Of a DNA stretch of 64,000 nucleotides, positions 52,098 to 61,276 are shown one piece after another (the stretch's first letter is position 1; every line of letters begins with the position of its first letter). The position numbers were made by a program, and so were the translations under genes. Origin of the DNA: an uncultured Spirochaetaceae bacterium (GTDB lineage: Bacteria > Spirochaetota > Spirochaetia > Sphaerochaetales > Sphaerochaetaceae); contig CALXOH010000018.1 in assembly GCA_944389975.1 (NCBI GenBank), forward strand, positions 1-64,000, given 5' to 3'. A model generated the notes under the pieces. It ran no database searches. It was not told where the DNA came from and saw only the letters and a list, made by a program, of their open reading frames with translations.

Positions 52098-52541
52098 ATG
52101 CTTACAGACGAACGGAGAAAACAGATTATTTACTATTGGGATCCTGTTGAAGAATGCTATTATATCGGCAGGCAATTCGTTACTAAATCAGAAGAGATCA
52201 AAGCTCGTTGTACACAGATAACTAACTACGAGTGGAGACAACTCATAGAAAATCCAGTCGAAGGGAAACATATTGGGAATGACCCTGCAACAAATAAGCC
52301 AGCGTATATTGATGACCCCCAACCATCGACTGAGGAGCTTTTGAGACAAGAACTGTCGGAACTTAAACAATATCTTTCGGCTACCGACTACCAGGCGATC
52401 AAATGCGGGGAACTTGGTCTATCAATGGCAACGGAATATCCTGAGAGTCATGCGAAAAGAACAGAAGCGCGAGCGAGAATCAACGAAATTGAATCAACTC
52501 TATCAATAACACCACAAGTAATAATATATCCGTCGTATTGA
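52098..52541 (+). CDS. Phage tail-fibre assembly-type protein inside the invertible region
   Basis: 147 residues. Opening LTDERRKQIIYYWD, a middle TEELLRQELSELKQYLS with a coiled-coil look, and ATEYPESHAKRTEAR near the end; similar layouts occur in small proteins encoded next to phage fibres (XkdW/tail chaperone type). It starts at ATG 52098 with TATACT 6 nt upstream (leaderless). Its stop codon TGA is the first three bases of core 3. Confidence 0.7.
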   Translation: MLTDERRKQIIYYWDPVEECYYIGRQFVTKSEEIKARCTQITNYEWRQLIENPVEGKHIGNDPATNKPAYIDDPQPSTEELLRQELSELKQYLSATDYQAIKCGELGLSMATEYPESHAKRTEARARINEIESTLSITPQVIIYPSY

Positions 52542-52548
52542 CGGGTAT
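52539..52548 (+). repeat. Crossover core 3 (TGACGGGTAT)
   Basis: Identical core. Its TGA is the stop of the assembly-type gene, and shifted by one base it opens cassette 3. Confidence 0.9.
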
Positions 52549-52800
52549 ATCACTTTGCCAAACGGAATACTAATTGAATGGAGACAAATCAGTACTAAGC
52601 AAAATGAAGATAAGTCAGTTGAATTTATAAAGCCATTCAAATCGAATAACGTACAAGTTGTTGCTCAAGCAGGAGCAAAAACAGGAGAATCGGCCACCTA
52701 TATAAATGGAATTCAGATTTATTCAATCACTAAATCGTCATTCCGTATATTTTGTGCCATGGCCGCTACTACCGTACGATATATAGCAATCGGATACTAA
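52540..52800 (+). other. Silent fibre C-terminal cassette 3
   Basis: 86 codons starting DGYITLPNGILIEWR and ending TVRYIAIGY. Opposite to the expressed gene. One inversion between cores 3 and 5 would place it behind the fibre N-terminus. It shares SITKSSFRI with cassette 4, so these two are closest relatives. The stop codons of cassettes 3 and 4 overlap on opposite strands. Confidence 0.9.
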
Positions 52801-53060
52801 TATCCGATCGCAAAAATTAATACAGTAGTTGCTGTTCTTCTCAAAATTATTCTAAAAGAGGATTTTGTCATATCACCTTTAGGTATCATTATCCCATTTG
52901 TGTAATCTGAGTAATGGTTAGTACCAGCATCTTGAGCAACAATTGCAAGGCAGTCATTAGGGAAAGGCTTCGCAAAATTCTTTGTACTGTCGGAGTCTTT
53001 CGCTACGAAATAAAATTCCCAGAAGAGTATCTTTTCATTAGGTAATGTAATATACCCGTC
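52797..53060 (-). other. Silent fibre C-terminal cassette 4
   Basis: 87 codons starting DGYITLPNEKILFWE and ending VLIFAIGY. It begins in the stop codon of the expressed fibre gene, head-to-tail with it. Recombination between cores 4 and 5 (same orientation) would delete the present C-terminus and install this one. Confidence 0.9.
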
Positions 53061-53061
53061 A
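53052..53061 (-). repeat. Crossover core 4 (TGACGGGTAT)
   Basis: Identical core on the minus strand. Its TGA ends the expressed fibre gene; ATTACATTACC follows. Confidence 0.9.
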
Positions 53062-53628
53062 ATAGCCAACTGCAATCCAAAAATGACGCCGTCCCCATTC
53101 TATAGTATTCAAATAAAATCCAGACTTTGATACTTTGTTGGATACCGGAGGATTAGCAGCTGGACACCATTCTTGATTGGAGACATCACCTCTGCCAACG
53201 ATCACGCTTGGTATCTTCTGATAAGATGGAGAGAAAGGAATCCAATGAGCCGGGCCATTTGAATAATCAGCATATCCCCAGTGAATTAGTAATCCATTAA
53301 CCAATCTTGCATACCCGTCATTATCATTTATTTCCCAGTCCTCTCCTTCTACGCCTAAAGTCATCCCCATGCTATAGATATGCTTTATCATCTGTGACAA
53401 AGAGCCTATGTCATAGGTGTTGTTGGTCGCAGGCAGATTCGACTGGTTGTTCTTCCACGCTTTTCCCGACAAGTCAGAAACAGTTTGAGCCAGCTCGTTA
53501 AGAGATTGAAGGGTTTCTGCATCTGCTTGCCGCAGTAATTGAATGAGTGTATCGAGCAGTTTCGCCTGTCCGTCTTTTGAGTCTTTAACTGTTACAAGTT
53601 CGCCTGTAGTTTTCGGATAATCTGGCAT
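53059..53628 (-). CDS. Phage tail fibre, expressed copy with switchable C-terminus
   Basis: 189 residues. N-terminal 103 residues are constant (TLIQLLRQADAETLQSLNELAQTV, probably a trimeric coiled coil); from DGY at 104-106 on is the current variable part, 86 codons ending RRHFWIAVGY. The ATG has AGAGGAGAG 8 nt upstream. It sits downstream of another fibre gene in the late operon, so all variants are expressed from the same promoter. The variable end should form the receptor-binding tip. Confidence 0.88.
   Translation of the reverse strand: MPDYPKTTGELVTVKDSKDGQAKLLDTLIQLLRQADAETLQSLNELAQTVSDLSGKAWKNNQSNLPATNNTYDIGSLSQMIKHIYSMGMTLGVEGEDWEINDNDGYARLVNGLLIHWGYADYSNGPAHWIPFSPSYQKIPSVIVGRGDVSNQEWCPAANPPVSNKVSKSGFYLNTIEWGRRHFWIAVGY
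53311..53320 (-). repeat. Crossover core 5 (TGACGGGTAT) in the expressed gene
   Basis: Identical core, codons 104-106 of the expressed fibre. Downstream bases (GCAAGATTGGT) diverge more than in the other copies. Confidence 0.9.
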
Positions 53629-53644
53629 TTGTATTCTCTCCTCT

Positions 53645-54709
53645 TTATAATGCGGCGTATGATGATGTGCCGAAAATTGTGCGATTCAGCTGTGTCTGCA
53701 CATTTCCGTTCAACCCTGATAGATAGTTCAGTATTGCTGTAGTGATATCCGAAGCGGAAAACTTGCCTTCGGCATTGGAAACCAAAACACGATCGGGAGT
53801 AAGCGAAGTACCAACAATCCCTTGTGCCTCGTCCCTGAAGTCTTTCGCTTGCAGTGCATACTTTTTTGCAGAGTATTCCGTGCCGTCGACAGTACCGTCA
53901 GTCTTTGTTGCCCAGGCTTCCGCAAGCGCTGACGCGTCTTCGGCGTTACCTTTAGCGGCAATCGCATCTGTTTTGGCATTATTCGCTTGAGTTGCACTGT
54001 CGGATGCATTCTGTGCCGATTGTCCCGCATTTGTCGCTGACTCAGAGGCCGCAGTAGCACTAGTACCAGCCTTTGCCGCATAGTGCTTAGCAGAGTACTC
54101 GCCGTTTGCTACGACACTGTTCTCAGGGTCGTTGGCCCATCTTTGTGCAAGGGTTGCGCTCTCTTCTGCGTTGGTTTCCGAGGTATGCGCTTCACTCGCT
54201 TTTTGGACTGCGGTGTTGGCAAAGCCGGAGGCGTCCTGAGCAGATTTCGAGGCATTGGATGCAAGCTGTTGCATAGACTCAACCAAGGAGTCGTAGAGGT
54301 TTTGGATTGAGGTTAGGGCCGCTCCCCTGGCACCTGAATTGTTGTCTTGCCCTATCGCCGCAAGCGCCTTGTTCAAAGCTACCTGCAGAGCGCCAAGATC
54401 TTCGGATACTTTGGCATCCCAAGTCTGATTGTCGCTGGAGATCTTTTGACTAAAAGCCGATATGGCATTTTCGATCGCACTCTTGAGCTGTTCTACCGCG
54501 GCCTCTGCTGCGACAGCTCCAGCCTCGGCGTCCGTTGCGACTTTGCCGAGAGTTTGGATAAGTGTCTTTATCGCGTAGTGCTTTGCCGACTGGGGCACGC
54601 CTGATACAACACGGAAGGCAAGAAGCACATCGTCTTCCAGCGGTGTGCCCGTGTCTTCCGTACTTAACGCCTTGTCTATGTTCAGATCTGAGATATCTTG
54701 TAACGCCAT
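53645..54709 (-). CDS. Phage tail fibre/collar protein with AKHYA repeats
   Basis: 354 residues, rich in Ala, Ser and Asn. Three repeats of the type YSAKHYAxKA (residues about 40, 205 and 285), and a long Ala-rich segment that looks like a trimeric coiled coil (ASKSAQDASGFANTAVQKA). This is the usual shaft of T7 gp17-like or collar fibres. It should connect the tail tip to the switchable fibre encoded downstream. Confidence 0.83.
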   Translation of the reverse strand: MALQDISDLNIDKALSTEDTGTPLEDDVLLAFRVVSGVPQSAKHYAIKTLIQTLGKVATDAEAGAVAAEAAVEQLKSAIENAISAFSQKISSDNQTWDAKVSEDLGALQVALNKALAAIGQDNNSGARGAALTSIQNLYDSLVESMQQLASNASKSAQDASGFANTAVQKASEAHTSETNAEESATLAQRWANDPENSVVANGEYSAKHYAAKAGTSATAASESATNAGQSAQNASDSATQANNAKTDAIAAKGNAEDASALAEAWATKTDGTVDGTEYSAKKYALQAKDFRDEAQGIVGTSLTPDRVLVSNAEGKFSASDITTAILNYLSGLNGNVQTQLNRTIFGTSSYAAL

Positions 54710-54771
54710 GACTCAACTATGCCACAGATCGAAAAATCAGATGCGGATAGCGATGGTGTTAACCTATGTTG

Positions 54772-57700
54772 TTAAAACTTCATATGCACAAATCCCTCAG
54801 AATCAACATAAACTTGGTACTCTTTTATGTTGTATAGTAAATCATCCTCTGACGGAGATATAGGACAATTTAAAAACAACTTATTACCTCCTGTTACTTT
54901 ATAAATTGTAAGAGCTTGATTTATGTATATGCTCTGATTTGGTACGGATACATAGTTTTTATTTTGTATATAAGGTGTCCAGGCAGTTGTTGGTTCAAAA
55001 TCCTCAAACGCATTATCTCTACGTAGAACTTCAAAATATTCAGTGAGATCAATTCCGCTTCCATAAGAATCAAGAAAAGAAACTTCATAATTGGCACTTC
55101 TTCCATTATTTGCAACTTCGCAACTCGCCTTGAGAAAAACCAATTCCGGCAAGTCTGGACATCTAACACGAATTAAGTCAGATGAAAAATATTGATCTTC
55201 GTTCAACCATGTTCGGATCTCATCGACTAGTTTTTTTGCCTGATCTACACTTACTGACAAAGTCCATTGCGTTCCTGTATCTACTTCGGGAGCAGGTTCT
55301 GTTCTTATCACATCGCAATCAAAGGATCCTGAAAAATATCCTTCTGTAATTCGAGAAGCTTTTGCCTCAAGTCCATAACACTCGATTGTTCCGTTGCTCT
55401 TGATAATCGTTTGACGATTTGCGGACACTATTTCCTGATTTTCCGGGTCATACATGAACCCTGCAGCTGGAGCTGTAAGCTGTTCGTCCGGCTGTCCGAA
55501 GAAAATCCGACCCGACGCCGGATCTATCTGAAAGAGCGTCTTGTCGTCGTACATAACGACAAAAACCGGGGTGACCTTCTGCCCGTTTTGATAGTCGTAG
55601 ATCCTGACAGACAAGCCCGAGCCTGCAGTTCCATTGCCGTCCCCTACCAAGAGATTGCGGAACTTGGCATAGAAGCTGAAGATATTGAAGCTCCCGAGGT
55701 TTGCACAAAAGAGATTGATGACACTTTGGATCGTCTGTGTTCCCGGTGCCTGCAGTGCATCGAAGATCGTGTCTTGGAATACATCAAAGGCAATGGATGC
55801 CGGAGTACTCCCGTCCGCAATCGCCCACTGCGTGCCCGTCCAGTAATACGGGATGCGGGCACCTGTCGCCAAGTCCGTGACAAGGATGTGATCGCCGAGA
55901 ATCAACGGCCCTTCGGTCGTGGATACGGGAACCTGATCCAAGGAAGGATAAATCCCTAGGTACTCCGTCTTCTCCTGTCCTTCCTGGACTCCAGTAACGA
56001 CAAAACTCTTGGTAATGCCTATATCCGCAACGGAGCATGTCACAGTTATGCTTTTGACATCCTGACGGTTTGCGGGAATTGTTATCTCTATCTCAGAATC
56101 AACGCCCGATGTGACATAAGCCCAAGTTGCCGGGGCCTGTACTTCCCAAGCGCAGGGAGCAGCCGTGTTTATCCTCCTGCAGATAGCGGAGATCTTCTGG
56201 TCGGGCCGAGTTACGCCACGCGAAGAGAGCCTGAAGGTCGTCGGGTTTATCTCAAGGGAAAAATCAGCAGAGGGAGGTCCCGAAAGGCATACATACTCCC
56301 ATTTGCTTTCCTTGTAGTTCCAGAACTTCTGCCATAGATACGACTCCCCTTCCGTCGGCCGTTCGGGAACGGACGGAGACCAAACGCCTGAATTGGTGAT
56401 GAATGCAATATTGTCCCATACGATCGCGATATCACCCCAAGTGATGATGTCTACGGTATCGTCGGGCTGTACGTCGTAGGACGCACCCCACTGGAAATAA
56501 TACTGCGGATCGCCCCCATTCTGCCCATCCTGCAATCTTGTGATCGTGAGGCCTTTGGTAATACCTCCGGCTGTCACTTCCACCAATAGGTTCTCCCTTT
56601 CCCCCATCACAGAGATCGGAATGGATAGAGTGTCGCCTGTGCCCTGCTGCGCAACTCCCCCGAGCTTCCACAAGCACTGTGATGCGATATTTACCCGCTG
56701 GGCATGCGCGATAATCACTTGGCTTGCCGGATCCGCTTCGCCGTTTGAATTGTAGTGGAAGTATGTCTGCGATAATTCCAGGAAGAGATATCGGAATCCA
56801 TTCGAGGGTTTTGTTCCCGAGTGGGAAATTCCTGTCGTGCTCTCGACGACGACAAGAGGAACGAAGTCGTACTTATATACTGGCGTTTTCCTTCCCTCGA
56901 AGGTAGTCTGCACCCCGACGCAAAGAAGCTTGTATGGCAGCCCCGAAATCTGTACAACCTCACCAACCGTTATCTCAACCTTGGATGAAGAAAGGGATAT
57001 GTCCGCATTCTCCGCATATTCCTGCATGTGGTAGTTCTTGATGAAGGCCTCCGCATCCTCGGAGTCTGCTATATAGTCCGCGTCGTACTCTTCCTCCTCG
57101 CCCTCTTTCTCAATATCCTTGATTTCCTTCGAATACTTTTTCCAGTATGCACGATCGGAAAGGACTCTGTAACGCTGCACCCCGACGGAAACGTTCTCGG
57201 TGTTAGTAAAGAGTACGGTGGCCTCCGTAGGAGTGACTTCGGCATCTATCTGTATGTTGGCCGCAGTAGTCGCTCCATCCTCGACCTTGACTATCGTCGT
57301 CTCAAGCCTTGCATTCTTTGCATAGACTATGTTCTTCTCATCTTCTTCCTCGCATGTATAGTCGAGCTTCTCAGGATCCCCATCCTCCGGGTATGTCGCA
57401 CCCGGTTCCAATGTCTGAGCACCACTTCCCTCTTCGTCCGGATCCCCGCTATCGTAAACGTAATAGTTGTCGTCGTACGAATACTCGGCAAGGGACAGAA
57501 CCATATGTGATCTCGTACGTATCGGCTGTTGCTTTATCGTAGGTCGGGACATAAAGGAGGAAAGCAACAACTGCCGAGGCGTAACTCCGTCAACCTTCCA
57601 AGGATCCAAGATCAAAAGCTGGCCGAGTTTGACTACATAGGCAAGCCTGTTTTCGTAAAGGATTGTCTCGAGGCATTCGAATATCGACTCGCCTTCAGGT

Positions 57701-58251
57701 ACGAAAACAATCGGGAGGGTTTTTGTCCTGATGACTCCGTCGGGGACGATGATCTTTTCCGTAAAGTCTGCCAAGACGCCCTTGTATAGATCGTCGACGT
57801 TGTCGTATACGGCCTCAAGAAGAAGATGCACAAGAGAATCACTTTCGTCTGATGGATATAGGATTTTCTTTCCCTCGAATACTACACCCCCTTCCGGTGC
57901 AAGTACATCGGAAAAAAGTGAAGCATAGGACTTGAATGAGATCTTGACGTGCACCCAGTCAGGATCGTTGGCCATATCCACTGTCGCCTTTCCGTCGCTG
58001 AAGCCCTCGAAGATAATGACATCGTCGTTTGTTATCCGCACGAGTTTATCCGTCGTATGGAAAAGTGCAGCATCCTCCAAATTCAGCGCACGTATTGTAA
58101 GGGAGACGTTGGATATGTCTGAGCTCTTCCCGCCAAGGGAAAAGCCCTCCTTTATCTTGATGCTCGTATCCACTACGCGATAGGAAATATTGGTCCACTC
58201 CTTTGCAATGCCGTCCGCTTGTAGTTCCCTGATATATACCTTCAATCCCAT
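54772..58251 (-). CDS. Phage tail tip / central fibre protein
   Basis: 1159 residues. The N-terminal 450 residues look like a tail-hub domain (MGLKVYIREL start, LLILDPWKVDG, TVGEVVQISGLPY). The middle holds Ig-like or lectin-like strand repeats (residues 520-760). The C-terminal part has a tail-tip signature (KASRITEGYFSGSFDCDV). Analogous to lambda gpJ or siphovirus Tal. It overlaps the tape-measure gene by 10 nt. Confidence 0.8.
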   Translation of the reverse strand: MGLKVYIRELQADGIAKEWTNISYRVVDTSIKIKEGFSLGGKSSDISNVSLTIRALNLEDAALFHTTDKLVRITNDDVIIFEGFSDGKATVDMANDPDWVHVKISFKSYASLFSDVLAPEGGVVFEGKKILYPSDESDSLVHLLLEAVYDNVDDLYKGVLADFTEKIIVPDGVIRTKTLPIVFVPEGESIFECLETILYENRLAYVVKLGQLLILDPWKVDGVTPRQLLLSSFMSRPTIKQQPIRTRSHMVLSLAEYSYDDNYYVYDSGDPDEEGSGAQTLEPGATYPEDGDPEKLDYTCEEEDEKNIVYAKNARLETTIVKVEDGATTAANIQIDAEVTPTEATVLFTNTENVSVGVQRYRVLSDRAYWKKYSKEIKDIEKEGEEEEYDADYIADSEDAEAFIKNYHMQEYAENADISLSSSKVEITVGEVVQISGLPYKLLCVGVQTTFEGRKTPVYKYDFVPLVVVESTTGISHSGTKPSNGFRYLFLELSQTYFHYNSNGEADPASQVIIAHAQRVNIASQCLWKLGGVAQQGTGDTLSIPISVMGERENLLVEVTAGGITKGLTITRLQDGQNGGDPQYYFQWGASYDVQPDDTVDIITWGDIAIVWDNIAFITNSGVWSPSVPERPTEGESYLWQKFWNYKESKWEYVCLSGPPSADFSLEINPTTFRLSSRGVTRPDQKISAICRRINTAAPCAWEVQAPATWAYVTSGVDSEIEITIPANRQDVKSITVTCSVADIGITKSFVVTGVQEGQEKTEYLGIYPSLDQVPVSTTEGPLILGDHILVTDLATGARIPYYWTGTQWAIADGSTPASIAFDVFQDTIFDALQAPGTQTIQSVINLFCANLGSFNIFSFYAKFRNLLVGDGNGTAGSGLSVRIYDYQNGQKVTPVFVVMYDDKTLFQIDPASGRIFFGQPDEQLTAPAAGFMYDPENQEIVSANRQTIIKSNGTIECYGLEAKASRITEGYFSGSFDCDVIRTEPAPEVDTGTQWTLSVSVDQAKKLVDEIRTWLNEDQYFSSDLIRVRCPDLPELVFLKASCEVANNGRSANYEVSFLDSYGSGIDLTEYFEVLRRDNAFEDFEPTTAWTPYIQNKNYVSVPNQSIYINQALTIYKVTGGNKLFLNCPISPSEDDLLYNIKEYQVYVDSEGFVHMKF

Positions 58252-61200
58252 GATCCTATGACTCCTTCCGTCTGCAAGCTCTTGATGTTACGATACACGG
58301 CTCTGCCTACTTCTTCCGAATCAAGCCCGTAAATATCCCCGTCGATGCGAATTACTATCGTGCTCGAAGAGTACGAATCGCGCTGCATTTCCGCAGCGGC
58401 TTCCCGTGTCGTCAAAAGTGCTGCAATGTTTTCCTGTTGTGCCTGATTGAGGATGAGTTCTCCCGGGTTTACCCTTGCAAGATGCTGATCTCCAGTCGAG
58501 GGCACTCCTGGAACCTTCGGGACTATACCACCGGTTGCATACTTTGCAGCCAATCCACTGACGATGCCAGATGCAACATACGCAGCTATCGACCCTGCAG
58601 TGGCGATGCCTGCCTGTACCCAGTTCATCGATATCATCTGGGCAACGGCCTCTGCCGCAAGCTGATGGCCCAAGGACATGAGGATATCTGCAAGAGCCTC
58701 GAGTGCAGCCTTTCCCAAGGAGTGCCATGCATCCTCTCCCGACGCCGTGGCTTCCCTTTCTTCCTCCAGGCTTTTGATGTTTTCATCCAAACCCTTCTGT
58801 TTGTCCTCTGCAATCTTCAGGGCATCTTCGGCGGCCGCGATATCCGCTTCGTTTCCCAAGAGTACTGCCTCGTCGTACTCTTTCTGCTTTTCGTTTACTT
58901 CTTCAAGAGCGGCTGCCCTTTCATCTTCTTTTTCTGCTATCAGCTCATCGATTTCCGCCACCCTTTCATCGATGGTAAAAAGACTAGAAATGGAATCGGA
59001 AAAAGCAGATCCCATCGTCTGCATGAAGGATGTGGCTGAGCCTTTCGCAAATGCCTCCATGTTTGCACCGAATTGTTCCCAGCCCTCGGTATTGGAGAGC
59101 TCTGCGGAGAGATCTTTAACCTTGTCTGCCATTGCATCGAGTTCTTCGCTGGTGGCATTTCCGCTGGCGGCCATACTCTCCATTTCTTTCGTGTAGTCTC
59201 TGATTGCAGACTTGTATGCCGCGATCTTCGCGGAGTTCTCGTCGTAGTATTCACCAAGTCTTGCTTCAACTTCAGAAGATGCCGCAAGCTTTGAGTCGAG
59301 AGAGGCTCCGATGTCATCGCCCGGACTAGAAGAAGGAGTACCACCAGAACCTCCATCCGAGGCCTCCGGAACACCCCCGATCAAAGGTTTTCCCGTTGCT
59401 TTCGCCAGCTCGTTGTAAGACTCGGTCAGACTATCGATCTGTCCCTTCAGATAACTGTACCTAGCACTTCCGAGCTCAACCGTATCCAGCTCATCCATGA
59501 GCGTGGTGATGTAGTCCTCGGATGCCTCCATGTTTGCCAGCGTGATCTCGCCATACTCCATAGCCTCGACATTGCCTGCTGAGTAAGCGTTTGCAAGCCG
59601 TAAGACTTCGTTTGCCGCCTTTGCATTTGTCGCAGATAGCCCGTCTAGTACTTCGGTAAAGCCCTCGGAGTACATTTCCGCAGCTTCCTGCATGGATGCT
59701 GCCATATTCTCCTTCAGACGATCGTAGCCTCCGGAAAGTGAGTCGATACGGGCCTTCTGCTCCACGATTTCATCCGTCCATCTTTGCCAATCTGAAGCAA
59801 TGTTTTCATCCAGCAACAACGAGCGACCAAGATGATCCAGTTCCTCCCGGCTTATCCCTGCCTGATTTGCAAGCCCGTCAAGCTTTAAATTCATCTCGTC
59901 AATGACATTGTTTGCCGCGGCTATGTCTGACGCATTGGATCTCATCGCCCTCTCTGCATCCGCAAGAGCCGTCCCCATCTCCGTAAGGGCTCGGATAAAG
60001 GCTTCCTGCGACTGCTCGGCCATTGCCGCCGATGTCTCGTCGGTTGCGGTCTTGGCGTTCTCCTGCGCCGTCTTGTATCGTTCCAAAGCAAGCTTGACAT
60101 TACCAAGCGCTGTGTCGAGGTTCTCGGCCTCGGAAGTGTTACCGGTAAAGCTGTCTATCATGTCCGCAAGCATGCCCGCCACATCCTGTACAGTGGGTTC
60201 GAAGAAGCTACCGATGGAACGGCCCGCATTGGATAAGGAGGTTGCAAGTTTCTCGACACCAGTGGTAACAGATGCGGCCGCTGCAGCTGTAAGACCCGCT
60301 GTATCTTCCATCGCTTCGAGATTGTTCGCAAAGCGTTCTGCATTCGTACCCGCAAGCTGTAGTGCAGTCCTTCCCGCCTCAACGGAACCGAAGAGGTCTA
60401 TAAGTGTCTTGTCGGTGCTCTCTGCATAGTCCTCCATCACAGTGAGAATTTCGGCAAGAGTCATGCCCGATGCGGTAAGCTCTGCGAAAGTTGTAGCACC
60501 AAGTCCAGCCGCTTCTGCCGCAAGGGCAAGGTTCTCCGCACCGACTTGTCCTTGCTTTCCAAGCTCTGACAGCAGCTGGTTCAAGCCCGTGATGGCTTGG
60601 CTTGTCTGGGTACCTGCCGCAGTGGATGTTGCAAGTGCAGCTCCGATCTGCTCAAAGGACACTCCGAAGGCTGATGCCGTAGGGATGACTTGGGCAAGCG
60701 AGGATGCAAGCTGTCCTATAGTAGTCATGCCGAGGTTCTGTGTCTGTATCATCACGCCCTGGACTCTTTCGGCTTCTTCCACAGACATCCCGTATGCGTT
60801 TATAACCGCCGCCGTTGCAGTAACCGTCTCCGATAGATCTGCAAAGCCGCCCTTTGCCGCCGCTGCGGAAGAACGAAGGAAATCCATCGCAATTCCCATG
60901 TCTTCCGTCACCGGAACGCCCGAAGACAGTGCCTCGTAAAGTGCATTACCTATCTGATCTGCAGCAATGCCTGTCTCGGAAGAGAGGGAAAGTATCCTGT
61001 CCCGGAGATTCGAGACATTGACCGAAACATCCCCAAACAGAGTCGATGCCGCACGGATGCTGTTCTCAAGCGCTGCAGTATCCTCTGCTATCTTTCTGAT
61101 TCCAACACCTATAGCGGCGAGGAAAAGCCCTGCCTTGAATTTGCTTGTAAGCGATTCGATTCCCTTCAGACTGTGGGAAATCCTGCTGTTGAGGTTCTTC

Positions 61201-61262
61201 AAATCCCTGTCGAGCTGTGTCTGATCTATCCTGGTATCTATCCTGATGTCGCCGTCACTCAT
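58242..61262 (-). CDS. Phage tail tape measure protein (TP901 family)
   Basis: 1006 residues. The N-terminal 350 residues match the TP901 tape-measure core: NSIRAASTLFGDV, SSETGIAADQIGNALY, AVINAYGMSVEEAE, GTQTSQAITGLNQLL. Then comes a long Ala-rich helical region with coiled coils (residues about 800-880, EEKQKEYDE type) and a short hydrophobic segment near the end. Its length sets a tail of roughly 140-150 nm. A strong AAGGAGGT site precedes the ATG. Confidence 0.95.
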   Translation of the reverse strand: MSDGDIRIDTRIDQTQLDRDLKNLNSRISHSLKGIESLTSKFKAGLFLAAIGVGIRKIAEDTAALENSIRAASTLFGDVSVNVSNLRDRILSLSSETGIAADQIGNALYEALSSGVPVTEDMGIAMDFLRSSAAAAKGGFADLSETVTATAAVINAYGMSVEEAERVQGVMIQTQNLGMTTIGQLASSLAQVIPTASAFGVSFEQIGAALATSTAAGTQTSQAITGLNQLLSELGKQGQVGAENLALAAEAAGLGATTFAELTASGMTLAEILTVMEDYAESTDKTLIDLFGSVEAGRTALQLAGTNAERFANNLEAMEDTAGLTAAAAASVTTGVEKLATSLSNAGRSIGSFFEPTVQDVAGMLADMIDSFTGNTSEAENLDTALGNVKLALERYKTAQENAKTATDETSAAMAEQSQEAFIRALTEMGTALADAERAMRSNASDIAAANNVIDEMNLKLDGLANQAGISREELDHLGRSLLLDENIASDWQRWTDEIVEQKARIDSLSGGYDRLKENMAASMQEAAEMYSEGFTEVLDGLSATNAKAANEVLRLANAYSAGNVEAMEYGEITLANMEASEDYITTLMDELDTVELGSARYSYLKGQIDSLTESYNELAKATGKPLIGGVPEASDGGSGGTPSSSPGDDIGASLDSKLAASSEVEARLGEYYDENSAKIAAYKSAIRDYTKEMESMAASGNATSEELDAMADKVKDLSAELSNTEGWEQFGANMEAFAKGSATSFMQTMGSAFSDSISSLFTIDERVAEIDELIAEKEDERAAALEEVNEKQKEYDEAVLLGNEADIAAAEDALKIAEDKQKGLDENIKSLEEEREATASGEDAWHSLGKAALEALADILMSLGHQLAAEAVAQMISMNWVQAGIATAGSIAAYVASGIVSGLAAKYATGGIVPKVPGVPSTGDQHLARVNPGELILNQAQQENIAALLTTREAAAEMQRDSYSSSTIVIRIDGDIYGLDSEEVGRAVYRNIKSLQTEGVIGSWD

Positions 61263-61276
61263 GGATCCGTACCTCC

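Noticed and set aside
50671-53628. Diversity-generating retroelement as the cause of fibre variation
   Set aside because: No reverse transcriptase, no template/variable repeat pair and no adenine-specific differences. Whole cassettes with cores and a tyrosine recombinase fit inversion instead.
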